Source of the DNA: Bacillota bacterium
GTDB taxonomy: Bacteria > Bacillota > Clostridia > Acetivibrionales > DTU013
Direction of reading: 5' to 3'
DNA length: 38,286 nucleotides
Assembly (NCBI GenBank): GCA_023411645.1
Contig: JAEYON010000131.1
Coordinates: 1 to 38,286, forward strand
Shown: one piece after another, positions 23,641 through 31,143 of the stretch
Position numbering within the stretch: position 1 is the stretch's first letter
Layout of the letters: the number at the start of each line of letters is the position of its first letter
The notes under the pieces: generated by a model
Database searches by the model: none
Told to the model about the DNA's origin: nothing
The model's input: only the letters and a program-made list of their open reading frames with translations
Made by a program: the position numbers and the translations under genes

Positions 23641-23763
23641 GGGGATTCACTTTCCCGGTTTAAGAAAGGCGCTCAGGAGGTTCGTATCTGTCGAAGGAAG
23701 CCATAGGGTTACCCAGCGAGCAAGAGTGGTCATGAACGGAGCGAATTTTATCGGTTCTGGAGG
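23641..23763 (+). promoter_or_regulatory. Possibly structured leader of glnA
   Basis: The 23586-23769 gap contains no gene. Possible helices: CGCTC (23670-23674) with GAGCG (23739-23743); TTCG (23681-23684) with CGAA (23692-23695); CCAT (23701-23704) with GTGG (23726-23729) enclosing GGG/CCC; and GAAC (23734-23737) with GTTC (23754-23757) just before the GGAGG site. GCTC can instead pair with GAGC at 23718-23721. This is manual pairing, not a folding result. Confidence 0.35.
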
Positions 23764-23769
23764 TGTGTG

Positions 23770-25104
23770 ATGCCTAAGTATCAGAAGGAAGATATTATCA
23801 GAATGGTGGATGAACAGGATGTGCAGTTTATCCGGTTGCAGTTTACCGACATATTTGGCAGCTTAAAAAACGTTGCTATTACAGCCAGACAATTAGAGAA
23901 GGCGCTAAACAATGAATGCATGTTTGACGGCTCCTCCATTGAAGGTTTTGTCAGAATAGAAGAATCCGACATGTATCTGAGGCCGGACATTAATTCTTTT
24001 GTAGTTTTCCCCTGGAGGCCCCAGATGGGTAAGGTAGCAAGGTTGATCTGCGATGTGTATACTGCGGATGGCAATCCTTTTGAAGGTGATCCGAGATTTG
24101 TCCTGAAGAAAGTGATTGCAAAAGCAGCACAAATGGGTTACGACACATTTAATGTCGGTCCCGAGTGCGAGTTTTTTCTCTTCCTTACGGACGGCGAGGG
24201 AAATCCTACTACCCAGACTCATGACAATGCGGGGTATTTTGATCTGGGTCCTGTAGATCTGGGCGAGAATGCCAGACGGGATATGTGCCTGGCACTGGAG
24301 CAAATAGGGTTTGAGGTGGAGGCCTCCCATCATGAAAATGCGCCGGGTCAGCATGAGATTGATTTTAAATATGCAGATGCTCTTTCGGCCGCAGATGCTA
24401 TCCTGACCTTCAAGCTGGTGGTCAAGACCATTGCGCAGATGCATGGTCTGCATGCCACCTTTATGCCCAAGCCTATATTCAACATTGCCGGATCGGGAAT
24501 GCATGTAAATACTTCGCTGTTCAAAGCCGGAAAGAACAGCTTCTACGATGAAAAGGACCCGCAGCAGCTCAGTCAGGAGGCTTACTGGTTTATCGGCGGG
24601 TTGATGAAGCATATCCGTGACATTGCCGCGTTGACAAATCCGCTTGTGAATTCATATAAGAGATTGATTAATGGATATGAAGCGCCGGTACATATTGCGT
24701 GGTCGGCACGAAACAGAAGTCCGCTGATAAGAGTGCCTGCGGCTCGCGGTGCCGCAACAAGACTTGAACTCAGGAATCCGGATCCATCCTGTAACCCGTA
24801 CCTGGTGTTGGCAGTAGTTCTTGCTGCAGGACTGGATGGGATTGAAAACAGGATTCAGCCTCCGCCGCCGTGCAACAAAAACATTTTTACCCTGTCCGAC
24901 GAAGAAAGATGCGCAGACGCTATCGGTGAACTTCCGCGCAGCCTGGATGAAGCGATCATGGAAATGAGCAGGAGCAGTTTTGTCAAAGATGTGGTGGGCG
25001 GGCATATATTCAGTAAATACATAGAGGCCAAGCAGAAGGAATGCAATGAATACAGGATGAGGATCAGCAAATGGGAAGTCGATTCTTATTTGAAGAAATA
25101 TTGA
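23770..25104 (+). CDS. glnA: Glutamine synthetase type I (GSI-alpha)
   Basis: Dodecameric cytoplasmic enzyme that makes glutamine from glutamate, ammonia and ATP. The 444 aa match the Firmicutes GSI-alpha length. Visible: beta-grasp N-domain (1-100) with FDGSSIEGF and R62, the arginine used for feedback inhibition by glutamine in B. subtilis; catalytic-domain motifs GPECEFFLF, HENAPGQHEIDF, KPIFNIAGSGMHVN, SYKRLINGYEAPVHIAWS, RNRSPLIRVP and the RLELRNPDPSCNPYL segment. There is no adenylylation-site tyrosine loop (KPLYDLPPE), so control should be by feedback and transcription or antitermination. GGAGG precedes the ATG at 23770; the GTG at 23767 is in frame but too close to that site. It is likely monocistronic or read into the DUF951 gene 32 nt further on. 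Confidence 0.97.
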   Translation: MPKYQKEDIIRMVDEQDVQFIRLQFTDIFGSLKNVAITARQLEKALNNECMFDGSSIEGFVRIEESDMYLRPDINSFVVFPWRPQMGKVARLICDVYTADGNPFEGDPRFVLKKVIAKAAQMGYDTFNVGPECEFFLFLTDGEGNPTTQTHDNAGYFDLGPVDLGENARRDMCLALEQIGFEVEASHHENAPGQHEIDFKYADALSAADAILTFKLVVKTIAQMHGLHATFMPKPIFNIAGSGMHVNTSLFKAGKNSFYDEKDPQQLSQEAYWFIGGLMKHIRDIAALTNPLVNSYKRLINGYEAPVHIAWSARNRSPLIRVPAARGAATRLELRNPDPSCNPYLVLAVVLAAGLDGIENRIQPPPPCNKNIFTLSDEERCADAIGELPRSLDEAIMEMSRSSFVKDVVGGHIFSKYIEAKQKECNEYRMRISKWEVDSYLKKY

Positions 25105-25136
25105 TTTTGAATGAAAGTGGATACTGAGGTGAGAAA

Positions 25137-25346
25137 ATGGCAGATAAGTATTGCCTTGGCGATATCGTGGAATTCAGGAAGGAGCACCCCTGCGGCAGTA
25201 AGCAGTGGGAGGTTATGAGAACCGGTGCAGACTTCAGGGTAAAATGTCTTGGCTGCGCACATCAGGTTATGCTGCCAAGGCCGAAGTTTGAGAAAAGTGT
25301 AAAAAAGATTATCAAGTCTAATCTTCCTTCCGGTGACGACCGATAA
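25137..25346 (+). CDS. DUF951 family small protein
   Basis: Conserved 69-aa protein of the DUF951 family (YyzM-like), common in Firmicutes. It opens with YCLGDIVEFRKEHPCGSKQWEV, best read as a small beta-barrel start, with RTGADFRVKCLGC and RPKFEKSVKKI following. The CGSKQWEV and KCLGC segments, with two or three cysteines, are characteristic. The function is unknown; the size and basic charge would fit nucleic-acid binding. GAGGTGAG precedes the ATG. A terminator follows 22 nt after the stop. Confidence 0.92.
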   Translation: MADKYCLGDIVEFRKEHPCGSKQWEVMRTGADFRVKCLGCAHQVMLPRPKFEKSVKKIIKSNLPSGDDR

Positions 25347-25367
25347 AGACATTCCCAAAAAACAATG

Positions 25368-25398
25368 AAGCTCCATTAAGATGAATGGAGCTTTTTTT
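25368..25398 (+). terminator. Intrinsic terminator after the glnA-DUF951 unit
   Basis: AAGCTCCATT (25368-25377) pairs with AATGGAGCTT (25384-25393) around AAGATG, followed by a run of T. An in-frame ATG for the next gene at 25381 falls in this hairpin and is rejected as a start. Confidence 0.88.
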
Positions 25399-25476
25399 CA
25401 TCCTAATTTTCCGTATGCAATTGAGTTATTTTGTAATAATAACTACGAAGATTATTATGGATATGAGGATGATAGG

Positions 25477-26769
25477 ATGTTTGAAAAAAAGAAACGAAAC
25501 GGATATAGCAGGATATTAATTATTTCAATAATCTGTTTACTTGCAGCAGGTCTTGTGATATTTTCCGCTGCCTCCCGGTATGTCTCGCTGAGAAACCCGG
25601 GGGGAAGTTCCGGCCTAAATGATAAAGCGTCTCAGCTTCAAGCTGCCGCAGAGGGGACAGACAAAGGAAAGACAGCCGAAGTTGGAGCAGCTAAAGGCGG
25701 AACAGCCCAAGGGGATCTGGCTCGGATAGAGAATAATCTGCAGACGGATCAAATGCTGCCTTCTGAGTATGCGGTACCGGCTACGGAACCAAGTTCCTTT
25801 ATACCGGTTACCCAAACGGTTGCAAAGAAAGCGACCGACGGGGTTGTTGGAATTACAGTCGAAAGAGTATCGCAGCAAAGTCTTTTTGACCGTAACAGGG
25901 GAACAGAGGTCGGTTTCGGTTCGGGAGTTGTCGTTAGCTCGAATGGATACATTTTGACCAACAACCATGTGGCCGGAGGTAAAAGCAATAGGATTATGGT
26001 GTCATTTGCAGACGGCAGGAACGTTGACGGGAAAGTTGTATGGGCTGACCCTGTGCTGGATCTTGCGGCTGTTAAGGTAAACCTTACGGGACTGCCCCAT
26101 CTTGTCCTGGGAGACGCTACAAAGCTTGAGGTCGGTGAACAGGCAATTGCCATCGGGAATCCGCTGGGCCTGGAATTTCAGAGATCCGTTACCTCCGGAA
26201 TCATTAGCGCTCTGAACAGGACTATCAGCATCGAGACAGAAACCGGAGCGAATTATATGGAAGATCTGATTCAGACAGATGCCAGCATAAATCCCGGTAA
26301 CAGCGGCGGCCCGTTGCTTAATGCCAAGGGAGAGGTCGTCGGCATTAATACCATTAAGGTTTCCAGCGCAGAGGGAATAGGGTTTGCCATTCCTATCAAC
26401 ATTATGAAGCCGATTGTTGATAAGCTGGTCAATTCGGATAAATTTACTGAGCCTTATCTTGGTTTGTTTGCATATGATAAGAATGTCATACCTAATATAG
26501 ATGGAGCGGCTACAGTCTCAGGCGGTGTGTATGTCGCGCATGTGGACGAGAACGGACCGGCATTTCGGGGAGGAATCCGCAAGGGTTGTATTATTCGGCA
26601 GGTGGATGAGGAAGAGGTCAATACGATGATGCAGCTTCGAACGTATATCTATTCAAAAGCCCCGGGCGATACGATTCGCGTAACTCATCTGATGCATGGG
26701 ACGGATAAATGGGCCACAACGACGATCGTCCTTGCTGAGAAGTCAAGAGATGGATTGATTACAAGATAA
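25477..26769 (+). CDS. HtrA/DegP-type membrane-anchored serine protease
   Basis: S1C-family protease acting outside the membrane in protein quality control. From the ATG at 25477 it is 430 aa: a short basic N-terminus, one TM anchor (about residues 11-33), a low-complexity Gly/Ala/Lys linker (about 40-90), a trypsin-like domain (about 110-310) and a PDZ domain (about 325-425). The catalytic triad is H164 (NNHVAGG), D195 (DLAAVKV) and S276 (NPGNSGGPL). GAGG lies 8 nt upstream of the ATG. Relatives (HtrA/HtrB/YyxA) are induced by envelope stress; in B. subtilis yyxA (htrC) belongs to the WalRK operon, whereas here the protease lies about 20 kb away. I found no WalR box in its upstream region. 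Confidence 0.94.
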   Translation: MFEKKKRNGYSRILIISIICLLAAGLVIFSAASRYVSLRNPGGSSGLNDKASQLQAAAEGTDKGKTAEVGAAKGGTAQGDLARIENNLQTDQMLPSEYAVPATEPSSFIPVTQTVAKKATDGVVGITVERVSQQSLFDRNRGTEVGFGSGVVVSSNGYILTNNHVAGGKSNRIMVSFADGRNVDGKVVWADPVLDLAAVKVNLTGLPHLVLGDATKLEVGEQAIAIGNPLGLEFQRSVTSGIISALNRTISIETETGANYMEDLIQTDASINPGNSGGPLLNAKGEVVGINTIKVSSAEGIGFAIPINIMKPIVDKLVNSDKFTEPYLGLFAYDKNVIPNIDGAATVSGGVYVAHVDENGPAFRGGIRKGCIIRQVDEEEVNTMMQLRTYIYSKAPGDTIRVTHLMHGTDKWATTTIVLAEKSRDGLITR

Positions 26770-26980
26770 GGAGTTTATCCGGAAGAAAAATTATCAGCAA
26801 AATGGAGCTATCGATGAGATGAAATTTATCATAGAAATAGGGTCAAAAGAAAGATGAAATTTTCAAGGAACTGTATATTTTTTGGTTGATGTGGGCAAAA
26901 CTTACCGGTATGTGGTGATGAATAGAAAACCATGATTCGGCAGGAAAACCTTGCTACAGCCTTATATACGGGAGGTACTT

Positions 26981-27271
26981 ATGATGACGGACGGGATTAA
27001 GAATAGTGTATATTTTGAAAAGACGCTAAAGCTTTACCTTAAACAGGCAAGAAATAAACTCAATGGGGATCTGATTGGCACCCGAGAGGCTATCAAATTG
27101 ATTGCCTCTGACAAAACAAAGGATTTCATTGAAGCAATGGATAGAGGATTAAACAGAGAAGAGAGGGAATTTCTTAAGGCACTGATCATAAGCAGTATGC
27201 ATCAATCCTTTTGTTATGGGTATGGAATCGGCAAAATTGAAGGTAATACCAAAGAAAAGGTTTATCTATAA
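26981..27271 (+). CDS. Small protein of unknown function
   Basis: I do not recognise it. The 96-aa product is soluble, charged and predicted mostly helical (EKTLKLYLKQARNKLNGDL, then EAIKLIASDKTKDFIEAMD), ending with SFCYGYGIGKIEGNTKEKVYL. GGGAGG precedes tandem ATGs at 26981 and 26984. Upstream, 26770-26980 holds AT-rich sequence without a clear promoter; downstream there is no strong terminator. The ribosome binding site and codon use similar to its neighbours support a real gene. Confidence 0.7.
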   Translation: MMTDGIKNSVYFEKTLKLYLKQARNKLNGDLIGTREAIKLIASDKTKDFIEAMDRGLNREEREFLKALIISSMHQSFCYGYGIGKIEGNTKEKVYL

Positions 27272-27363
27272 TCCATAAATACTAATGATATCTTTCTATC
27301 CAGCTTTCTTTAATGACAATGTTAGTAACTTAATCCGATTTAATTCTGAGCTAAATCAACTGA

Positions 27364-27395
27364 ATTATTATAAAATTTTATTATTATAAAATTTT
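27364..27395 (+). repeat. Tandem 16-bp A/T repeat directly upstream of the T-box operon promoter
   Basis: ATTATTATAAAATTTT occurs twice head to tail (27364-27379, 27380-27395), both exact, ending 3 bases before the -35 hexamer. The position and composition suit an UP element contacted by the RNA polymerase alpha subunits. Confidence 0.75.
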
Positions 27396-27398
27396 TCC

Positions 27399-27428
27399 TT
27401 GACAACTGTTGTAAGATGTTGATAGAAT
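27399..27428 (+). promoter_or_regulatory. Sigma-A promoter of the ilv-leu operon
   Basis: TTGACA (27399-27404), 18-base spacer, TAGAAT (27423-27428). The predicted start is about 27435, directly before the T-box leader. Confidence 0.75.
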
Positions 27429-27439
27429 ATTATACAATT

Positions 27440-27758
27440 ATTTATACGGCAGTGCGAAGAAGGAAAGAAGATAAATCTGAATGCTCAAGAGAGCCGATGT
27501 CTGGTGAAAATCGGCGCATAGGATTTGTGTATAGCTCATTCCGGAGCATCATCATTGAAATCAAAGGGTCGATTAATCCAAAGACCGATTAATCCAAGAG
27601 GTTGATTTTATCCAAGATCCAGGTGATGACGTTGGCTACGTTACAGCCAAGTACACCAGTACTTGCCAAGGGCAGACAAATTGTCTGCCGAATCAGGGTG
27701 GTACCACGTTGGAGGTTTCCCTTCGTCCCTGCAGAGATGCAGTTGACGAGGGGTTTTT
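27440..27758 (+). promoter_or_regulatory. T-box riboswitch leader, probably leucine-specific
   Basis: Transcription-attenuation leader that senses uncharged tRNA. The invariant T-box AGGGTGG (27695-27701) begins the 14-base stretch AGGGTGGTACCACG; its TGGT bulge would pair with a tRNA ending ACCA (discriminator A). A terminator follows: CCCTTCGTC (27719-27727) with GACGAGGGG (27745-27753) and TTTTT. Stem I: GCCGAT/ATCGGC with the GGTGAAA apical loop; AAATCT (27473-27478) with GGATTT (27521-27526); and GGAA with TTCC below the specifier loop. By analogy with the glyQS leader, the codon directly before the A preceding TTCC is the specifier, here CTC (27535-27537), a leucine codon, as in B. subtilis ilv-leu. 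This gap of about 530 nt has no coding region. Confidence 0.93.
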
Positions 27759-27799
27759 ATTTACAATGAGATTTTGATTTATGAGAGGAGATGGGACCA

Positions 27800-29482
27800 A
27801 TGAAAATGACCGGGGCAGAGGCTATCATTAAAGCCCTTGAAATGGAAAAGACGGATACAATATTCGGTTATCCCGGTGCGGCCATATCTCCGTTTTATGA
27901 TGCGTTACTCGGGAGTTCGATCAGACATATACTGACAAGACATGAGCAGGGAGCGGCACATGCAGCCAATGGTTATGCACGCGTTACGGGGCGTGTGGGC
28001 GTATGTGTGACTACCTCAGGGCCTGGAGCGACGAATCTGATTACTGGGATTGCCAATGCGTACATGGACAGCATTCCGATCGTTGCCATTACGGGACAGG
28101 TATCCAGCGGGATGATAGGCACAGACGCCTTTCAGGAGGCGGATATCACGGGGTCAACGGCTCCGTTCAGCAAACACAATTACCTGGTAAAAAAGGCGGA
28201 TGATTTGGCAAGAGTGATCAAAGAAGCTTTCCATATAGCTTCGACGGGACGTCCGGGACCTGTTGTTATTGATGTTCCTGTGGATGTACAAAACAGTATT
28301 ATTGATTTTAAATATCCTGAGAATGTAGATATTAAAGGCTATAAGCCCACTTATAAAGGTCATCCGATGCAGATTAAAAAGGCGGCGGCAGCACTTGAAG
28401 CCGCAGAAAGGCCTGTCATATGTGTCGGAGGCGGTGTTTTTACCTCAAATGCCTGCGCGGAAGTGCTGGAACTGGCAGAAAGACGTAATATTCCCGTAAC
28501 TACTACTTTGATGGGGATTGCAGCTATACCATCTACGCATCCGCTGCATTTTGGAATGGTGGGAACTCATGGAAGCCAGACTGCAAATTATGCTCTGCAC
28601 CATGCCGATTTGGTGCTGATCCTCGGGGCAAGAGTCGGGGATAGGGCAATTGGCGCTGCAAGCGGGTTGGCGAAAAAGGCGAAGATTATTCATATTGATA
28701 TTGATCCGGCTGAGATTGGAAAGAATATTGATACTGCAATCCCTCTGGTGGGCGATGTCAAGCTGATCCTGAAGGAACTTTTGAAAATTATTGGGGTACA
28801 AGGAACCGAAAGCACAAGTGAGCTTGGAAGCAGAAACGAAAACGGAAGCATAAGAATAAACGCCGAGTGGGTTGCGACTGTTTCAGACAATAAGAAACAC
28901 AGACAGGTGATACCCGTGCCTAAAAATGATTCGCAGTATGTGAATCCTAAGTATTTATTGTCTGTTTTATCAAAACACCTTCCTAAAGATGCTGTCATAA
29001 CCACGGAGGTAGGGCAGAACCAGATCTGGACCGCGAACAATTACCAATTTAGTAAGCCAAAGACCTTTATCACATCAGGCGGTCTTGGCACCATGGGTTA
29101 CGGTTTGCCTGCGGCGGTCGGTGCCAAGCTTGGAAAGCCGGAGGCACCCGTAGTTGTGATCAGCGGTGACGGAAGCTTTCAAATGTCCATGCAGGAGTTG
29201 GGCACGATGAAGCATTATGGGATTGGCGTAAAAATTATTTTGTTTAACAACTGCAGACTTGGAATGGTCAGGGAGCTCCAATATTCCAAGCATGGCGGAC
29301 GCTATTCTCAGGTATGTCTGGACAATAATCCGGATTTTGTTGCGTTGGTTGGAGCGTATGGCTTTAAAGGAGAGAGGATCAGTTCGGATGCTCAGGTTGA
29401 AGCAGCACTCGAAAGGCTTGCGGCGCTTGACGGACCGTATTTGCTGGAATGCGCTGTTGATCCCATGGAGTCGACGATATGA
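27800..29482 (+). CDS. ilvB: Acetolactate synthase large (catalytic) subunit
   Basis: ThDP-dependent enzyme that condenses pyruvate with pyruvate or 2-oxobutyrate in valine/leucine and isoleucine synthesis. It is 560 aa from the ATG at 27800, preceded by GAGGAG. The N-terminal PYR domain has FGYPGAAISPFYD and the catalytic glutamate region RHEQGAAHAANGYAR; the middle domain has the FAD-region GMVGTHG...; the C-terminal PP domain has G456-D-G through FNN, the Mg-ThDP motif. Two oddities: a Glu/Ser/Asn-rich insert between the middle and PP domains (about residues 333-365), and a short C-terminus ending in VDPMESTI, without the usual PMVPPG tail. It works with the IlvN subunit encoded next, under T-box control. 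Confidence 0.95.
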   Translation: MKMTGAEAIIKALEMEKTDTIFGYPGAAISPFYDALLGSSIRHILTRHEQGAAHAANGYARVTGRVGVCVTTSGPGATNLITGIANAYMDSIPIVAITGQVSSGMIGTDAFQEADITGSTAPFSKHNYLVKKADDLARVIKEAFHIASTGRPGPVVIDVPVDVQNSIIDFKYPENVDIKGYKPTYKGHPMQIKKAAAALEAAERPVICVGGGVFTSNACAEVLELAERRNIPVTTTLMGIAAIPSTHPLHFGMVGTHGSQTANYALHHADLVLILGARVGDRAIGAASGLAKKAKIIHIDIDPAEIGKNIDTAIPLVGDVKLILKELLKIIGVQGTESTSELGSRNENGSIRINAEWVATVSDNKKHRQVIPVPKNDSQYVNPKYLLSVLSKHLPKDAVITTEVGQNQIWTANNYQFSKPKTFITSGGLGTMGYGLPAAVGAKLGKPEAPVVVISGDGSFQMSMQELGTMKHYGIGVKIILFNNCRLGMVRELQYSKHGGRYSQVCLDNNPDFVALVGAYGFKGERISSDAQVEAALERLAALDGPYLLECAVDPMESTI

Positions 29483-29509
29483 AAAGTTTTTTGGAGGGGA
29501 GAGATCTAA

Positions 29510-30022
29510 ATGGGGAAGCATACATTGTCGGTACTGGTAGAGAATCACGCCGGTGTATTATCAAGGGTAGCAGGCTTGTTCAGTAGAAGGGGTTTCAATA
29601 TTGACAGCCTCGCAGTTGGCGTTACGGAGAATCCGGATATATCGAGGATGACGATTGTTGTAGACGGAGACGAGTATACGGTGGAGCAGGTGGGCAAACA
29701 GCTGAATAAGCTTATTGATGTTATAAAGCTAAAGAAGCTGGAAAAGCATGAGTCAATAAACCGTGAACTGGCGCTCATCAAAGTATCTGCGAACGCCTCA
29801 ACCAGAACTGAGATCATTCAGATCGTAGGCATATTCAGAGCGAATATCGTGGATGTATCAAAATCCACACTGACTGTCGAGGTGTCCGGAACGGCGGATA
29901 AGGTGGCTGCACTGGAGGATATGCTCAGGCAGTTCGGAATCAAGGAGATTGTAAGGACGGGTACCATTGCCATCGAAAGAGGCAATCGAATCATAAAGGT
30001 TAACAATAATGAAGAGGAGTGA
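29510..30022 (+). CDS. ilvN: Acetolactate synthase small (regulatory) subunit
   Basis: Regulatory subunit of acetolactate synthase, 170 aa, the full IlvH/IlvN length. An N-terminal ACT domain (about 1-75: TLSVLVENHAGVLSRVAGLF and NIDSLAVGVTE) binds feedback amino acid (usually valine); a second ferredoxin-like domain (about 85-165) activates the catalytic subunit. GGGAGGGGAGAG precedes the ATG. It starts 27 nt after ilvB, and ilvC starts 5 nt after its stop. Confidence 0.96.
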   Translation: MGKHTLSVLVENHAGVLSRVAGLFSRRGFNIDSLAVGVTENPDISRMTIVVDGDEYTVEQVGKQLNKLIDVIKLKKLEKHESINRELALIKVSANASTRTEIIQIVGIFRANIVDVSKSTLTVEVSGTADKVAALEDMLRQFGIKEIVRTGTIAIERGNRIIKVNNNEEE

Positions 30023-30027
30023 AATTA

Positions 30028-31023
30028 ATGGCTAAAATGTATTATGACAGTGATTGCAGCCTGGATTTGCTGAAGGGTAAGACGGTGGCTGTCATTGGCT
30101 TTGGAAGTCAGGGACACGCACATGCGCAGAACCTGAAGGACAGTGGAGTAAACGTAGTGGTAGGGCTGACTCCCGATTCTGCCAGAAGGAAACAGGCTGC
30201 TGACGCAGGACTGAAGGTCCTGGATACTGCCGAGGCAGCAAAAGCTGGCGATCTGATCATGATTCTTACACCGGATCAGACTCAGGCAGATATGTACTAC
30301 AAGAGTATAGAACCAAATCTGAAGGATGGAGACATTTTGGCGTTTGCTCATGGCTTTAATATTCATTTCAATCAGATAAAGCCCCCTGCTTTTGTCGATG
30401 TGATCATGATCGCTCCCAAAGGACCGGGACATACAGTGAGAAGCCAGTATACCGAAGGGAAAGGCGTTCCTTCACTGATTGCAATCCACCAGGATGCATC
30501 GGGAAAAGCAAAGGATTATGCACTGGCTTATGCTTCAGGTATTGGAGCAGGCAGGGCGGGGATCCTCGAGACCACCTTCAGGGAAGAGACAGAGACGGAT
30601 CTTTTCGGCGAGCAGGCAGTATTGTGCGGCGGTGTAACTGAATTGATGAAGGCTGGCTTTGAGACATTGGTAGAGGCCGGTTATCAGCCTGAAAGTGCAT
30701 ATTTTGAGTGTGTACATGAAATGAAGCTCATTGTTGACCTGATCAACCAGGGCGGCTTTGCGTATATGAGATATTCCATCAGCGACACGGCTGAGTACGG
30801 CGATTATATGATCGGCAAGAGGATCATTACCGATGAGACAAGAAAAGAAATGAAGAAGGTTCTTACAGAAATACAGGACGGCACGTTTGCATCCAGATGG
30901 ATCATGGAGAACAAGGCAGGAGGCAGGGCTGAGTTCCTTGCAACCAGACAGCGCCAGTCCGAGCACCGGTTGGAGAAGGTGGGTGCAGAGCTAAGAAAGA
31001 TGATGAGCTGGCTGAAGAATTAG
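30028..31023 (+). CDS. ilvC: Ketol-acid reductoisomerase (class I)
   Basis: NAD(P)H- and Mg-dependent enzyme that converts acetolactate or acetohydroxybutyrate to the dihydroxy acid. The 331-aa product is the short class I form. Its N-terminal Rossmann domain has the GFGSQGHAHA nucleotide motif (about 25-34) and the beta2 loop VGLTPDSARRK, and its C-terminal knotted domain has the metal and substrate segments (APKGPGHTVR, EETETDLFGEQ, CVHEMKLIVDL, SDTAEYGD). I chose the ATG at 30028 after GAGGAGTG. It is in one transcript with ilvBN; the dehydratase ilvD is not in the window. Confidence 0.97.
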   Translation: MAKMYYDSDCSLDLLKGKTVAVIGFGSQGHAHAQNLKDSGVNVVVGLTPDSARRKQAADAGLKVLDTAEAAKAGDLIMILTPDQTQADMYYKSIEPNLKDGDILAFAHGFNIHFNQIKPPAFVDVIMIAPKGPGHTVRSQYTEGKGVPSLIAIHQDASGKAKDYALAYASGIGAGRAGILETTFREETETDLFGEQAVLCGGVTELMKAGFETLVEAGYQPESAYFECVHEMKLIVDLINQGGFAYMRYSISDTAEYGDYMIGKRIITDETRKEMKKVLTEIQDGTFASRWIMENKAGGRAEFLATRQRQSEHRLEKVGAELRKMMSWLKN

Positions 31024-31143
31024 TTGATCGATAGAGCTCATACTCTGGCGTGGTTTCAACAGATGAATATATAAAAATAGAGAAAAGGCGGGATAGGTAC
31101 CGCCGGATACTTATAAATATGAGATTTAGGGAGGGTTTATCAC

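Noticed and set aside
25381..25476. N-terminal extension of the HtrA-type protease
   Set aside because: The ATG at 25381 is inside the terminator of the DUF951 gene; the ATG at 25477 has a ribosome binding site and a normal TM anchor start.
27279..27328. TACTAA/TTAGTA pairing downstream of the small unknown gene as a terminator
   Set aside because: Short stem, loop of about 40 nt and no T-run.
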